Part shown: positions 12,025-23,584 of the stretch, one piece after another
How positions within the stretch are numbered: position 1 is the stretch's first letter
Layout of the letters: every line of letters begins with the position of its first letter
Assembly: GCA_025093985.1 (NCBI GenBank)
Contig: JACAAK010000006.1
Coordinates: forward strand, 496,001 to 560,000
Direction of reading: 5' to 3'
Origin: Calvatia gigantea
Taxonomy: Eukaryota; Basidiomycota; Agaricomycetes; Agaricales; Lycoperdaceae
Length of the DNA: 64,000 nt
Made by a program: the position numbers and the translations under genes
Notes under the pieces: generated by a model
The model's database searches: none
Seen by the model: the letters and a program-made list of their open reading frames with translations, nothing else
What the model was told of the DNA's origin: nothing

Positions 12025-13125
12025 ATACAGCCAGATACATCCCGATAGAAAATTTCCATGCTATTTATCCAACGGGCAGGAAATGATCTCGGCATTCTCG
12101 GAAATCGGTCCCATGTCCAGAACCCTCCTTCCCGAGGCACAGCGAGTCTTATATCAGAATATCAACATCTCTGGCGGCAGCTATGCTCTTTGTTCAGGCT
12201 GGGTTATCGGGATCACAAAGGCTACCAGCCTTTTGGAGACCCTAACGAAACGCGATGGCGCCTTGGCAAGACTCCCAAAAAGTCTGTACCACCGGCTCGT
12301 CAGCGACGAACGCGAACGTGATACCTCCGAGCTTTACTGGGGTCTCTTGAAACGAAGCCTTCGTTTGATGGTCAACCTGAAAAGCCTCAGCATCACTTGC
12401 ATTATCCCAAGCCTCGATTTCTTCGAAGGGTGCACTTTTCGACTCGGGGTTTTTGGATGCGACAGGTTGTACGATGATCCCAAGAGTCGTTGCGATGTCA
12501 CTAAATTCCTTTCCTCGCAACCCGATCTTAAATCCCTCTACGCCCTCGTGCCCTTTAACTGGGCTGAATTCGTCCCTGAAGGCCATAAGTTCTCCAAACT
12601 GACGGCACTTACGAGTGATCGGCGTGCCATCAAGCACATTCTCCCTGGTCAGTCGTCCGTGACTAGTCTGACTTGGATACCAGGAATCGACGAGTACCTT
12701 TCCACTCCACTCCTCAAGATTGTTTCTGAGCTTTCAAATCTTCGTGTTCTCACACTGGGCGGTTACCGTAGACGCCCAAATATCAGTCTTTTCATTCCTT
12801 TTTTGCCATCTCTTCAAGTATTGCGCCTCTCTGGAGGCGCACGAAGTGTAACCTAGATCATTCCTCATTGTATGTTGCCCCTCTTCAGTTCAGTTTCTTC
12901 CACGAACTCGGCGCCGTTGCGGAATTTCCAAATCTTCGTATATTCATCTGGACCGCTGGATTCGCCAATCTGATAAACTGGGATGATTTTGGAATGATGT
13001 TATTCGAGTCCAAATCTTTGGAAAAGGTGTATTTTCACACCTGGGCTGGATGTAGAGGAGACCCATCCGCATCCCCTAAAATCGGACCCGCAAGGTTCGC
13101 AGCGATATTTTTGTTGGGAGCGTAA
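12025..13125 (+). pseudogene. F-box / leucine-rich family, copy 2, broken
   Basis: It is homologous to 5077-6320 over its whole length. The F-box itself is disrupted: after IPIENFHA the frame shifts, and the next open stretch begins only at 12083. The body (SLRLMVNLKSLSITC, then SSVTSLTWIPGIDE) is open to 12856. The exon-1 donor region (GTAACC) differs from GTAAGC in copy 1. The second exon (FHELGAVAEFPNLRIF) stops early at 13125, with a frame change just after GPARFAAIFLLG relative to copy 1. Loss of the F-box would abolish Skp1 binding even if transcribed. Confidence 0.7.
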
Positions 13126-14310
13126 CAATACAACCCCGGTCGTAGTTGATGGTCGAGATGTTGCTTTGGGTTCATGGGGTCGTTACTTGGTACTCTTAAT
13201 TCGGCCACCCAATCAGTTTCTTGTTCATGGTAATTAATATCCAGGGTGTGTATTGCAGCATGAAATGGATCAAATATATGCCCTTATGGCATGATGAACG
13301 GTCACCAGAGAGTCTTGGTCAAGGGATTGGAATTGGTCAATGCATCATGCGGCGCATTTGCTATATCCCAGAACCGACGTGCTGAGAGCTTTCCTGACAT
13401 AATTGGGTGTCTCGTTACCGACATGACAATGGAGAAACTCGCCGCTCTACCATCCCATCCATTAAGGTATGATAACAATGCGTCACCACCTTGGTTGCTC
13501 ACTGTATCCTAGGCCTTGATTCGCCAGGTATCCACGAGAGCCACCGAATCCTGGAAAGAAGAGCGCCAATAAATATAACATTACTGGCGGAATGGAGCTT
13601 CTCATCCTATAACGCCTACGGTGGCTGCTACCTCACGGCCTAATCGCGTGATACCCTCATGCCCCTCCCAGATTTGGGTTAGAATAATGAGGTCCCTCGG
13701 ACACCGCCGCGTCCGAACTTTTCGAGCACCAAAGCCCTCCTTAACAGGTTTCCTGGCATAAGGCGCGAACGCCGGCACAATTTCCACATCCTCAGGAGCC
13801 CAGCTCCTAGCATCGCTACGCATATATCCGATCGATGCAACCGCTAACAATCGCATCCCGGCGCAGGTTGGTCCCGCCTAAAGCGTGTTGCAGTAGATGT
13901 GCACTTCCCGATAAGTTCGAACTCATGCAAGTTTTGGGTGCTCGGGCCGCTATCATCCCTGTGCTTAGGTTGAGAAGCCTGTTGGGATTAAATCAACGTC
14001 ATGGTGCTGGCACAGAAGCTTTGGTGCATGATGAGCGGGGGTTTGAAAGCGGTAGGTGGAATGGTTGTTTTTGCGTCCGCAAGCCGGGGTGTCACCTCCC
14101 TCTAAAGTTCTGCCTCCGTTTATAGAGGGATGTACCGGGACCGAACTTTGGTAGGCCCCTGTTATCGTTGGCGTTTGATGTGTTCTATCCCCGGGTGTAT
14201 TGGAAGTTGAGCTTGTTCTGCTCTTCGGCCTGCCGTGCCGTCTAGTCCCAGTTCTTTGAGGGGGGATACGAAGTTGTTGGCTCCGAGTGATTACCTCTCG
14301 AGAACCGGAG
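13126..14310. other. Unit 2 downstream region without an intact gene
   Basis: It contains a diverged copy of the 6483-6880 segment (about 13600-13960) and a weak match to the minus-strand NLR remnant of unit 1 (about 14200-14310). Bases 13240-13510 have no counterpart in unit 1. Nothing else is supported. Confidence 0.4.
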
Positions 14311-14751
14311 TTAGCAAGTGCACGCTATGGTGAGCAGGCGACGTGGTTTCATCATGGAGAGGTGTGGTGTTGGTTCCGCTTGAGGGATCGACGGACGGTT
14401 GTATATGCCTCTCCTAATGTTCTTGGATTTCAGGGCATCAAGGCCGGCACAGAATGAGAATGGAACGTTGGCACCTATCAGCAAGTGCCAATCCAACTCC
14501 AAGTACACGATAATGTCCTGGAAGATCAGGGAAGCGAACCATAGAACCGCCGCCATTGCCGCTTCTGTTTTTACACACCCGGCTTGGGCTAGACTGTGAA
14601 GACTTGAGGAGTTAGGAAGCTCATTGATTCTTCGGTTCACGTTGCTGATGTGGGGTTGTGCAGTGAGGCAGCCCTGAGTGATCCTCGCGTTTCGGTGATG
14701 ATCGCGAGCCAACCCATTGTAGGACGTATTAGTGAGGTTATTAAGAGTCAT
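14311..14751 (-). other. Duplicated coding-like segment of unknown function
   Basis: A 146-codon open frame contains RRINELPNSSSLHSLAQAG followed by a hydrophobic stretch (AAVLWFASLIFQDIIVYLEL). The related sequence at 17884-18240 shares RSINEPPNSSSLQTLTQA but shifts frame after it; the frame that keeps the match reads VVLRIDSPIFGDVILHSELG. Conservation of the protein pattern between units 2 and 3 suggests a former exon. I do not recognise the family, and it may be chance. Confidence 0.3.
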
Positions 14752-15235
14752 TGTGTTAAGTCCCCCTGTCCACGTCCTGAGCTGGGATCAAGTTGGGTAA
14801 ATAGCGAGCACAGAACGTAATCTTGCACACAAGATTGCATCCACTTGAAGACCAAGGGTCCATGCGTAAGTTTTTCTGAGCGACAGGTCTAGAAAGAGCC
14901 TCGACAGTAATGGTTTCAGAATTGAAACTACGAGTCCAACTGCGCTCGCTTTCTTGAGACGCCAGTTACCTGCAAGAGTTGTTTAGTCCGCCCAAGGATT
15001 ATGACATTTTCACAGCACCTGTCCCCTCACGGTTCTCAGCGTTTGAATCGCTTATGGATTCACGGGGTCGTGTGGAAGAACCGAACGTACACGAAAATAT
15101 CAAACGAAACGGAGAGAGGAAATATGAAAAACAACTGTTTTGTTCGTGGGAACCCACTCTGTCACATCGGAAAAAGGGGCCGCACAACTACAGTCCTGCA
15201 ATAAAGCTAAATGTTGTTTTCTTCCTCAAACGCAG

Positions 15236-16600
15236 ATATAACCAGACACACCCCAATAGAAATTCTCTGCGCCATTATTCAGTGGGCAGATGATGATCTC
15301 AGCACTCTCTACAACCTCTGCCTCGTATCCAGAGCCCTCCTTCCCGAAGCACACAGTGAATCTTATACCAGAACATCAACATCTCTTATGACAATTACGC
15401 CCTTTGTTCAGGCTGGGTTATTGGGATTAAAAAGCTACCAGCCTCCTGAAGACCCCAACGAAATGTGATAGCGCCTTGGCAAGACTCCCGAAAAGTCTCT
15501 ACCACCATCTTGTGAACGATGAATACGGAAGTGGTACCCCCAAGCTTTACTGGGATCTCATGAAACAGGTGTTGAAGAGACTAGATAAAACTATAGTAGG
15601 AGGCAAAAGAACGAGGATACATCATCATGAGCTAGAGTATTTATAGGATCTGTGTATGTCTAATGTCCAATATCTAATGTCTAACGGGACCCACAAGGGG
15701 ACAATGGGGTGTGTGGACATTGATCCGATTGTCCACAGATTCCAACAACAGAGCCTTCGGTTGATGGTCAACCTGAAAAGCCTCGACATCACTTACACTA
15801 TCCCGGGCTTCAGTCTCTTCGAAGGGTGCACTCTCCGGCTCAAAGTTTTCGGGTGCGATAAGTCGTGTGGTGATTCCAAGGATCATCGCGGCGTCACCAA
15901 ATTCCTTTCCTTGCAACCCGACCTCAAATCCCTCTACGTCTGGAAGTATCCTGACTGGGAAGAATCTATCCCTGAAGGCCACAAGTTCTCCAAATTGACG
16001 GCATTGACAAGTGGTCGGCATACTACCGAGCATATTCTCCCTGGTCGGTAATCCGCGACGAAGCTAACCTGGACACCGAACGCTGTTGAGGATACCCTCA
16101 CTCTACCCCTCAAAATCGCCGCTGAACTCTCAATATTCGTGTTCTGGCACTGGGGAACTACCATGCGCGTCCCAATATCCGTCTTTTCGTTCATTTTTTG
16201 CCATCTCTTCGAGTACTACGTCTCTATGGAAACGCCTGAGATGTAAGCATCACTGATACTTTCCTATCAACCCCGGGTCAGTTCTCATTATATATTGCCC
16301 GTTTCCAGCTCAGCGTCTGCGCTGGATTCAGTGCTATTGCACAATTTCCAAGCCTCTGGATATTTATCTGGACCGCTGGATTCGCTACCTCCGTAGTTTG
16401 GGATGCTTTTCCATTATTCATGAGACGTGAACTGGCCACCACAAGACATAGTCCAGACGCTGTTCGACAAATCCAAATCTTTGGAAAAAATGTATACTCA
16501 CACACCTGAGGCGGAGACGGAGGAGGCCTCTCAGTCTCCCGCAGAATCGGGCCCTGCGAGGTTCGCAACGGTATTTCTGTTGGGAGCGTGACAGGGCAAC
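15236..16600 (+). pseudogene. F-box / leucine-rich family, copy 3, broken and carrying a solo LTR
   Basis: It begins after an ACGCAG acceptor-like site with TPIEILCAIIQWADDDLSTL and LCLVSRALLPEAHSE, so the F-box is preserved. A frameshift follows near 15355, and the open frame ends at 15468. A 178-bp LTR interrupts the gene at 15570-15747. Beyond it the body resumes (SLRLMVNLKSLDIT, PGFSLFEGCTLRLKVFGCDK). Another frame break follows near 16050, and a decayed second exon (FPSLWIFIWTAGFATSV) lies at about 16315-16500. It is clearly non-functional. Confidence 0.75.
15570..15747. mobile_element. Solo LTR inside F-box copy 3
   Basis: The insert begins TGTTGAAGAG and ends TTCCAACA, giving TG...CA ends with a short terminal inverted repeat (TGTTG/CAACA). 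It is flanked by ACAGG (15565-15569) and ACAGA (15748-15752), a 5-bp target duplication with one mismatch. The flanks join directly in the uninterrupted copy 1 (ATGAAACA/AAGCCTT). It contains TATTTATAGG. The copia LTR at 35307-35532 has a comparable TGTTGAA start and a TATTTATAG box, so both may belong to related LTR families. Confidence 0.75.
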
Positions 16601-16679
16601 ACTGGTCGTAGTTGATGATCGGGATGTTGCTTTGGCTCACGGGGTTGGCGCTTGGTATTCCTGACCAGGCCACCCAGAG

Positions 16680-18480
16680 TCTCCAGCGTTTTTGGTCATG
16701 GTAACTGGGCCACTACCACGGGTGTGTAGGACAGGGCGAAATGTATTGAAACCAGACCTGATGATGTGGTAATCATCAGGACTGACATGTGAAGTGCCAG
16801 GCTATAAAGAGCTGCGCATCTCATTATCCACAAGGCGATGGAGGAACCCAGTGGTTCTGACTCGCTATGCCATCTTTTGAAGGGACTTGTAATCGCGAAA
16901 TACGGTATATTCAAGGGAGGCAAAAAGGCGAGGCACAATGTAAAGAAAAATAAAGTATTTATGTAATCGCGAGATAAAGATAGGGGTGCAATAAAAGGTA
17001 TTTGGTATTGGACATACCGGAATCCCCGATTCCAGAATTCCCCCACTATTCCGTTCATCGAAGCTTGACAACAAATACAACAGGTGCCTTGGTTGTTCAC
17101 TCCGCCCTAGGTTTTGATTCTGCTGATGGATGGAGCTGATGCAATCATCGTCCCATCCAATTACGCCTACGCTACGGTGGCCGTTACCTCACGGCCTAAT
17201 CGCGTAATACCCCCCTACCCCTCCTAGACTTGAGTGAGGATGATAAGATGCCTCAAACACCCCCGCGCTCGATCTCTTTAGGCATTAAACCTCCCCCCTT
17301 ATTAGGGAGTCATGTTCCTGGCGTAGGGGCGCGAATACTGGCGCTATTTTTACATCCTCAGGAGTACATCTTTTAGCGTCGTTACGCATATATTTAGCTG
17401 ATGGAACCGCTAACAATCGCCTCTCGGCGCAGGTTAATCCCGTTTTTAGTGTGCGTCAATCTCGAGGTCGGTATTTTCCAATAAATTTAAACCCACGCAA
17501 GCTCTGTGTGCGGGCCTGGGCCGCTACCACTCTTGGGCTCGGCTAGGTTGGGAGGCCCAGGTGGGTTAAAGATCAACATCTTGGTGTCGATGGAGAAGCT
17601 CTGATGAACGATGAGTGGGAGCTTTGAGAGGAGAGCAGTGAGGAGGATTGTTACTTATGTGTCCGCAAGCCGGAGTCTCACCTTTGTCGGAGGTTCTTTC
17701 TCCCTAAGGAGAGGGGTGAGTCGGGATTGAATTTTACAGGCTCCTATTATCGTCGGCAGTTTGATGTGTTCTACGTAGGAAGTTGAGCCAGTTTTACTCT
17801 TCTGCGGGTGGTGCGGTCCAGTCCCAGCATACTGGTAACAAATACGAAGGTGTGAGCCTTGAGTCCTTGACCACGGTTAGAGATCACAAGAGCTGGCAAG
17901 TGAGCACAACGGTGAACCTACAATGTGATGTCATCCTAGAGAGACGTGTTTTCGGTATTGCCTGGGAGATCAGCATCTCTCTCACGTTAGATTGAAACCC
18001 AGGACGTTGAGGCCAGCAAAGAACATTTGAGGAAAAGGCGGAGCATCGGTGTCCAGTACCAAGTGACACCAACCCCCAACTCCGAGTGCAGGATAACATC
18101 ACCGAAGATTGGCGAATCGATTCGTAGGACCACCGCCTTTGCCGCAAGGACGCATTCGTTGCTTCTGTTATTACGCAGATGGCTTGAGTTAGAGTTTGAA
18201 GACTCGAAGAGTTAGGGGGTTCATTGATGCTTCGGTCCACACTCCTGATGTGAGTTATGCAGTGAGGCAGCCTCAGGCCTCAGGTGGTCCTGGCGTTTCG
18301 GTGATGGTCACGGAGTAAACCCACCATCCATACGACGTGTTGGTGAGATTACTACGAGGTTACTATAAGAGTCAACGTTTTAAATGCCCCTGCCCAGCTT
18401 TTGTGCTGAACCCTGAGGTGCAACCAAATCGAGTAAATAACGGGCACGGAACGTAATCTCGTGCATAAGATTGCGGCTGT
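16680..18480. other. Unit 3 downstream region, no intact gene
   Basis: It holds diverged copies of the unit 1 and 2 downstream segments: 17125-17570 matches 6483-6880, and 17884-18240 (minus) matches 14311-14751. About 16790-17090 interrupts the alignment with unit 1 and has no counterpart there. It could be another insertion, but I could not find clear element ends. Confidence 0.35.
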
Positions 18481-18985
18481 TTGAAGGCTAGAATTTTATG
18501 CATGGTTTTTCATGGGCGATGGGTGTAGAAAGAGCCTCGACGTCACGGTTTCGATTGTTGAAAGCCGCGAGTCCGACTGCGCTTTCTGAGTGTTGAGCTT
18601 GAGAGGGACCCTGTAACCTGTTCCAGGTGGAGGTAGCGGCTCGTAGCGGCCAAAGTATGTAAATAGCAGTTGCATAAATCATTTGTTTTTGCGATGCCAA
18701 GGCCATCAATCTCCAGGTGGAGCGTTCCCACGCGCCACCTGATGTCGTCTGTGGGGAACAAACGTGTCCTGCCAGCGAAAAAAAATTCGATTGCATCGGG
18801 AGAGGAGCCTTTACGATCATCGACGAACGGGCAAAGGACATGTTGCAGTGAATCCAACTGAGAAGTAAGTTGCGTGTATGCGGGGAATATTGGATGGCAG
18901 TTGGAAAATCTCGATGGAAACAATGCAGCGAATGATCGCCAAGGGGACAGGCACATGTCACACCGGCGCCGGGAGCCGAGGAGGG

Positions 18986-18993
18986 TATATATA
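18986..18993 (+). promoter_or_regulatory. TATA box of LysM copy 1
   Basis: TATATATA lies 159 bp before the ATG. LysM copies 2 and 3 have TATAAAG and TATGAAG at the equivalent place, each followed by TCGAGCGC. Confidence 0.55.
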
Positions 18994-19144
18994 CGAGCGG
19001 CAAAGTGCATTTGGACTTTCTATTCCCCTTGTCGTTTTCGCTTCTCAGTGTTCACCTTCTCTCGTCTCTCCTTTCCCTCCGTATAACAGCAGCGACTCAC
19101 TGAAGCCGTTCTTTACACACTCACTCTCGTTCCTTAAGTTTACC

Positions 19145-20020
19145 ATGTTCTCAAAGACTCTCGCTGTTGTTTTCGCTGCTTTCTTCGCCCAATGTACGTT
19201 TATCTGGCCCCACTTTTTAGCGCTCGGACCATTGTTGACGTGGTTGTTGCTCCTTTTGTTGTAGCCGCCCTTGCCGCGGACTGTACGAGGAAAGTACACC
19301 GTCAAGGAGGGAGATATTTGCGATAGCATCTCCGCAGCTAACCAGGTCTCCACGTAAGTAATTTTATTCTTTATGCCTGCTCGGGGATGCCAATCGGATT
19401 TTTTGCACAGCTACCAGCTCGCGGTTGTGAACCACGACATTATCGACTCGACTTGCAGCAACCTCATGCCTGGCTCAGAAATCTGTCTTGGCAGCGCAGG
19501 TGAAGACTGCACTACTACCTATGTTGTCCAGGACAACGATACATGCGAGGGCATCAACTCTGCTCATGGTCTGAACTCGACTATTCTCTCCCTCAACAAC
19601 CCTCAAATCAACGAGGCTTGTGACAATATCTATATTGGAGAGGTTAGTGTTCAATACAGTCTCCTGTCCAGACCCCAGTCCCTGTCGTTTGTTCCCTTTC
19701 TTCTCGACTCTGTGTTTTTGTCGCGCTTCTCCGCTTAGCATAGGAGCATGTGCTCACTACTTTGCTCGCAGGTTCTATGTGTTGCCCAAACCGTCCAAGT
19801 CCCCCCAGCCCCCGCAGGCGAACCCCCCGCTACCAGTATTCCCGCAACCGCTACTCCCGCGGTTCCCTCGGCTACCAAGATCCCCGCTGCTGCCCAAACC
19901 CCTAAGTCCACTCCGGCCCCAGAACCAGCACAGGACAACAACCACCACGATAATGGTGATGACGCGGAGGACAATGGTGATGATGATGATGAGGATCTTC
20001 CATTCTGTGATGAGATCTAA
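19145..20020 (+). CDS. Secreted LysM-domain protein, copy 1 (one-base frameshift in LysM 1)
   Basis: Exons 19145-19193, 19265-19353, 19411-19642 and 19772-20020 encode a signal peptide (MFSKTLAVVFAAFFAQ), two LysM modules and a long tail. LysM 1 carries GDICDSISAANQVST, NHDIIDSTCSN and GSEICLG; LysM 2 carries DNDTCEGINSAHGLN and NPQINEACDNIYIGEVLC. The tail is Pro/Ala/Thr-rich, then Asp-rich, and ends DEDLPFCDEI. LysM modules bind chitin-type glycans, so an extracellular role in wall protection or host signalling is expected. In exon 2 an extra A (AGGAAAGTAC against AGGAAGTAC in copy 2) shifts the frame and leads to a stop within LysM 1. It is in a short A run, so sequencing error is possible. 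Confidence 0.7.
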
Positions 20021-20878
20021 AGGGTTTCCTTCACCTTCCCTAGGTGACTCGCTCCACTTGCGGGGTGGTACCGGGATTCCATTTTTCTCGTTATCCCCAC
20101 TTCTAGTCTTGTCTCCCCGCCTTCTCTTGATATATATACCATATCATGTTCCGTTTTGTTAGATTCTGACCTTTCTTGACGCATACCCTATCCGCTTCCG
20201 GTTTATGGCTATCACGGAAAAAATGTTTTTTTTCTCTTTATTGATTCATAGTATACCTCGACCTTGGTCTCGGCGTGTATCTACGAAATTTCTTGTTTTG
20301 TCTCCCCCCCCATTTCTCCTATGTTGCACGTAGTGAGCTGGCACTGTCCATCAATCTTCTGATTTTTACAAACCCATGCTAGTCTCGGGTCTGAAGCGAA
20401 ATATATCTTTACCGTTTTAGTTTATTCGGTTGTCCGTTAGCCTTTGTTCATGTTCCTTTTGTTGCCTAGCGCAGTGATAAAACCGCCACCCGATAGATTG
20501 CGCCATTGCGACGCCTTCCAAAATCATGGACCAAGGATCAAACGATCACACTGCGAACGACTTAATGTGACCCGCCAATTGAAGACACTCGATCTACAAA
20601 TTTAATTCCGGGTTGATGGCGCTGGGTTAATTTGTGTGAGGTCCTGCGAAGGAGAATGCGTCAACAGATGCTGCGTATCCAATAATTTTAATTTCCCAGG
20701 CCAATTACTGGGGGAAGGGGGGGGGGGGTTGCGGTCACTGGGTGTTCGAATTGGGTGCCTTCTGTCCGGCGTTACGCTTGTCAACGGCCGCTGCGCATCC
20801 ATCCTCAAGCTTCAAGGCCTCACACCCGACAAGTCTGACCCTCCGCACTCGTTGCTAGACGATATATACATTTCGAAA
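20021..20878. other. 3' flank of LysM 1 and upstream of NLR A
   Basis: The first 450 bp are conserved downstream of LysM copies 2 and 3 (for example GTTGCCTAGCGCAGTGATAAA) and so travelled with the gene. A G run lies at about 20717-20729. The motif GTCAAC-(A/G)-G-(A/C)-(T/C)GCTGCG-(T/C)-ATCCA occurs twice, near 20660 and 20780. Confidence 0.4.
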
Positions 20879-23565
20879 ATGGAACGGCGGGAACGTTACA
20901 GGACAAGATTTGCCCCCTACTCTCGTCCATGCGAATCCGATGCTACGAACGCTGAGGGAATCACCGCTAGTGGTACGTTAGTTGTCTTTTGGAAGCGACG
21001 ATGTCTACATGTCCTCTGCCAGCTGAGACGCATTCGCCACAAGCTACATCGTTACTTCCTGCCCATATCCCTCCCGCCAGTGAGGTTGATAATCTCGTTC
21101 AGTCGTCACCTGGGGCGAACGTAGATAATGCTCGGGAGTCAGATCCAACAGGTGGGATCCCTCCCAAGATCTTTATAACTAGTTCTAACTGTCTCATAGG
21201 CCAACCAAAAACCAGTTTCTTTGAAAATGCAAGCAAATTTGTGATGAATCAGCCAATCATAGGGAATGTTCGGATAATCCAGAACCCCCAAAACCCCAAC
21301 GGTTAGCATCACACATATTGATGATTAAATTAGGAATAACACTTCAGACCCAGTTCTGAGGGATATGCTCGAATACGTTATCCCAGGAGCCGAGTATGAC
21401 TTCTTCTGCCCGCGATACCCCTCCTCGATGTCATCCCGGCACACGAACCCGTATCCTCGAAGAAGTGCAGACCCGCATTCATGACCTTGATATGGCAACA
21501 AGAATTATCTGGATTCACGGAGCAGCAGGCGTCGGCAAGTCCTGCAATCATGCAAACCCTTGCGGAGGCAGAGTCATCATTTCAGACGACCTTCACGACA
21601 CTTTTCTTCTCGCGTCCCAATGAACGTGACGATCCCAAGAAGGCTTTCACTACTCTGGCATATGGTCTCGCCGTACTCAACTCGGAGTATCAGAATTATA
21701 TCGGGGAAAGACTACAGGATGAACCGACGTTCCTTGGGAAATCCATGGAGGAACAGTTCCGGCGCCTCTTCGTCAACCCTTTCCTCGAGAATCGCGTCAA
21801 CTTTGGCTCCCAACGCTGGATCGTGTTCTTGGATGGCTTAGATGAATGTCGCAGTGAGAGAGAGCAATGTAGGATCGTGGACCTGATCAGTGATTCCGTC
21901 CTCTGCCATTGGACATCCACTCCCTTCATCTGGGTCATCGCGAGCCGACCTGAAGTGCATCTGAAAATGTTGTTTACGAAGGCAAAGGCCAATTTGGAGA
22001 GCTTCTGGGAATTAGGAGGTACCAATCGACTCTGACGAAAGTTCTCAAGATGTTGAGCGTTACCTGCATGCGCAATTTTCAGATATATGCGAGAGCCAAC
22101 CGGATTCGGTACCTCCTCTCTGGCCCTCTGAGGGTGACTTCTTGGCACTTGCACAAGCCTCGTCTGGGTTGTTTGTATTTGCCTCGACCTTGGTTGGATA
22201 TTTGCTGGACGGTGACCCTGTATCTCGCCTCAAACACATCTTGGCCTTGATTGAGAGATCCAAAGCGCATCATTCATTCGACCTCCAACAGAATCCATTC
22301 CAGATGCTTGACTTATTGTATACCCAGATTATGTCCGACGTCCCCAAAGAAATCCTCTCCACCACAATGTCCCTCTTGGGCTTCTACCTCCTCGAGGCTG
22401 TTCTGGCATTTGAAGGGACGCCTCCGTCACTCCTTGTGGCAAGTAATATCTTGGAGTTGGAGCAGCACATGGCTTATGCTGCGTTGCGCAAACTGCACTC
22501 CGTCCTTGGATGTCCACTCCCTCAGAAAGCAGCGGATCTGCCGCTCCGGTTCCTCCATGCCTCGTTTTCGGATTTCTTGCGCGATCAGTCCCGCTCTCAA
22601 GCCTATTACATCGATCTAAGCCAAGAGGTCGCCAATACGTGGCTGCGCTATGCCAAGATTCTCTCTAAGTTTGAAACGAGCCGTGGTAAGTTCACCTGTT
22701 CTACTTTCTAAGAACATCGCTGAAAGTATGGTGTAGTATACACTTCCATCGACCTTTCTTGGTCGCCCCGTATTAGACAAACTACCCTGCGGAGAGATGT
22801 GTTGGATGTTGCTCGTGAACGTTGGATGCCAATCCTCCTGTTGTCTACTGGGGGAGTCCCTGATGTCTATCTCATGATTGAGGAGTCCGTTCTAGTTGAG
22901 ATCTTCCAAGGACTAGGCCCAACCGTATTCATCCGCTCCGACAGGACGCATGTACCTATTACCAGGTTCATAGACTGGCTGGACAATCATGTACGTGACT
23001 CTTTCGCGAAAAAGGGAGAAAAAGAGAAAGAGAAGAAGCCTCTGATATTTCCCCTGTTTAGGCCCCACTTGCACTTCAAAATAATTTTTTGCACGACGAA
23101 CTCCCATTTCAGGGTATTGATATAGAAAGGTTAATCAAATCTCTGTGTACCTACCATTGGTGCTACTTCATAAGAACTGATGGAATCTCCGGTGGATTTT
23201 ACTTTGGTGATGTCGATCTGGACACCGTCGTGGTAAGTTGGCCTCGACGAAGCTCATGTCGTTATTCCTGACATCATTCTGGTAGCAGTTCGATTCCCAC
23301 TCAGTGGATGGAGGCAAAGAAGGCTCTTTGGACACAACCGGGCCTACTTAGCCATTTGGTGCAGGCACCGGGATGGACGGCGTCAAGGGTTCTTGGGTTT
23401 GAGCCAACGAAGCATTTCGTCGTGATTGGTCCCATTGACATATGGAGTCTGGACCAACAAGTCTACTATATCCTTCCGTATTCCAGTGAACTCGCTGTTG
23501 AAGGGACTCGTTCGAGGGCAGCAGACATGACATTAGGGGGGGTTAAACGAGCGGTGTACATATGA
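20879..23565 (+). pseudogene. NLR A: NACHT-type STAND protein, frameshifted
   Basis: It has the full exon series of NLR C: a start (MERRERYRTRFAPYSRPCES), an exon with GQPKTSFFENASKFVMNQPI, the NACHT exon from 21354, and three C-terminal exons (22799-22994, about 23052-23233, 23290-23565). Compared with NLR C it carries single-base insertions near 21399 (TATGACTTCTTCTG), near 21543 directly after the Walker A lysine (GGCAAGTCCTGC), and near 22016 (TTAGGAGGTACC). Walker A (GAAGVGKS) and Walker B (IVFLDGLDECRSE) are otherwise conserved. With three frame breaks it is a recent pseudogene, about 90% or more similar to NLR C by eye. Confidence 0.75.
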
Positions 23566-23584
23566 TGTAGACTACAATAGTTAT

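Noticed and set aside
16720..17090. A second solo LTR in unit 3 (TGTGTAGG...ATACAACA)
   Set aside because: The left end is shared with unit 2 and no target duplication was found, so the borders are not supported.
18488..19010. Two overlapping minus-strand frames (155 and 171 codons) upstream of LysM copy 1
   Set aside because: No family recognised, no counterpart upstream of the other LysM copies, and they overlap the LysM TATA region. Possibly chance.
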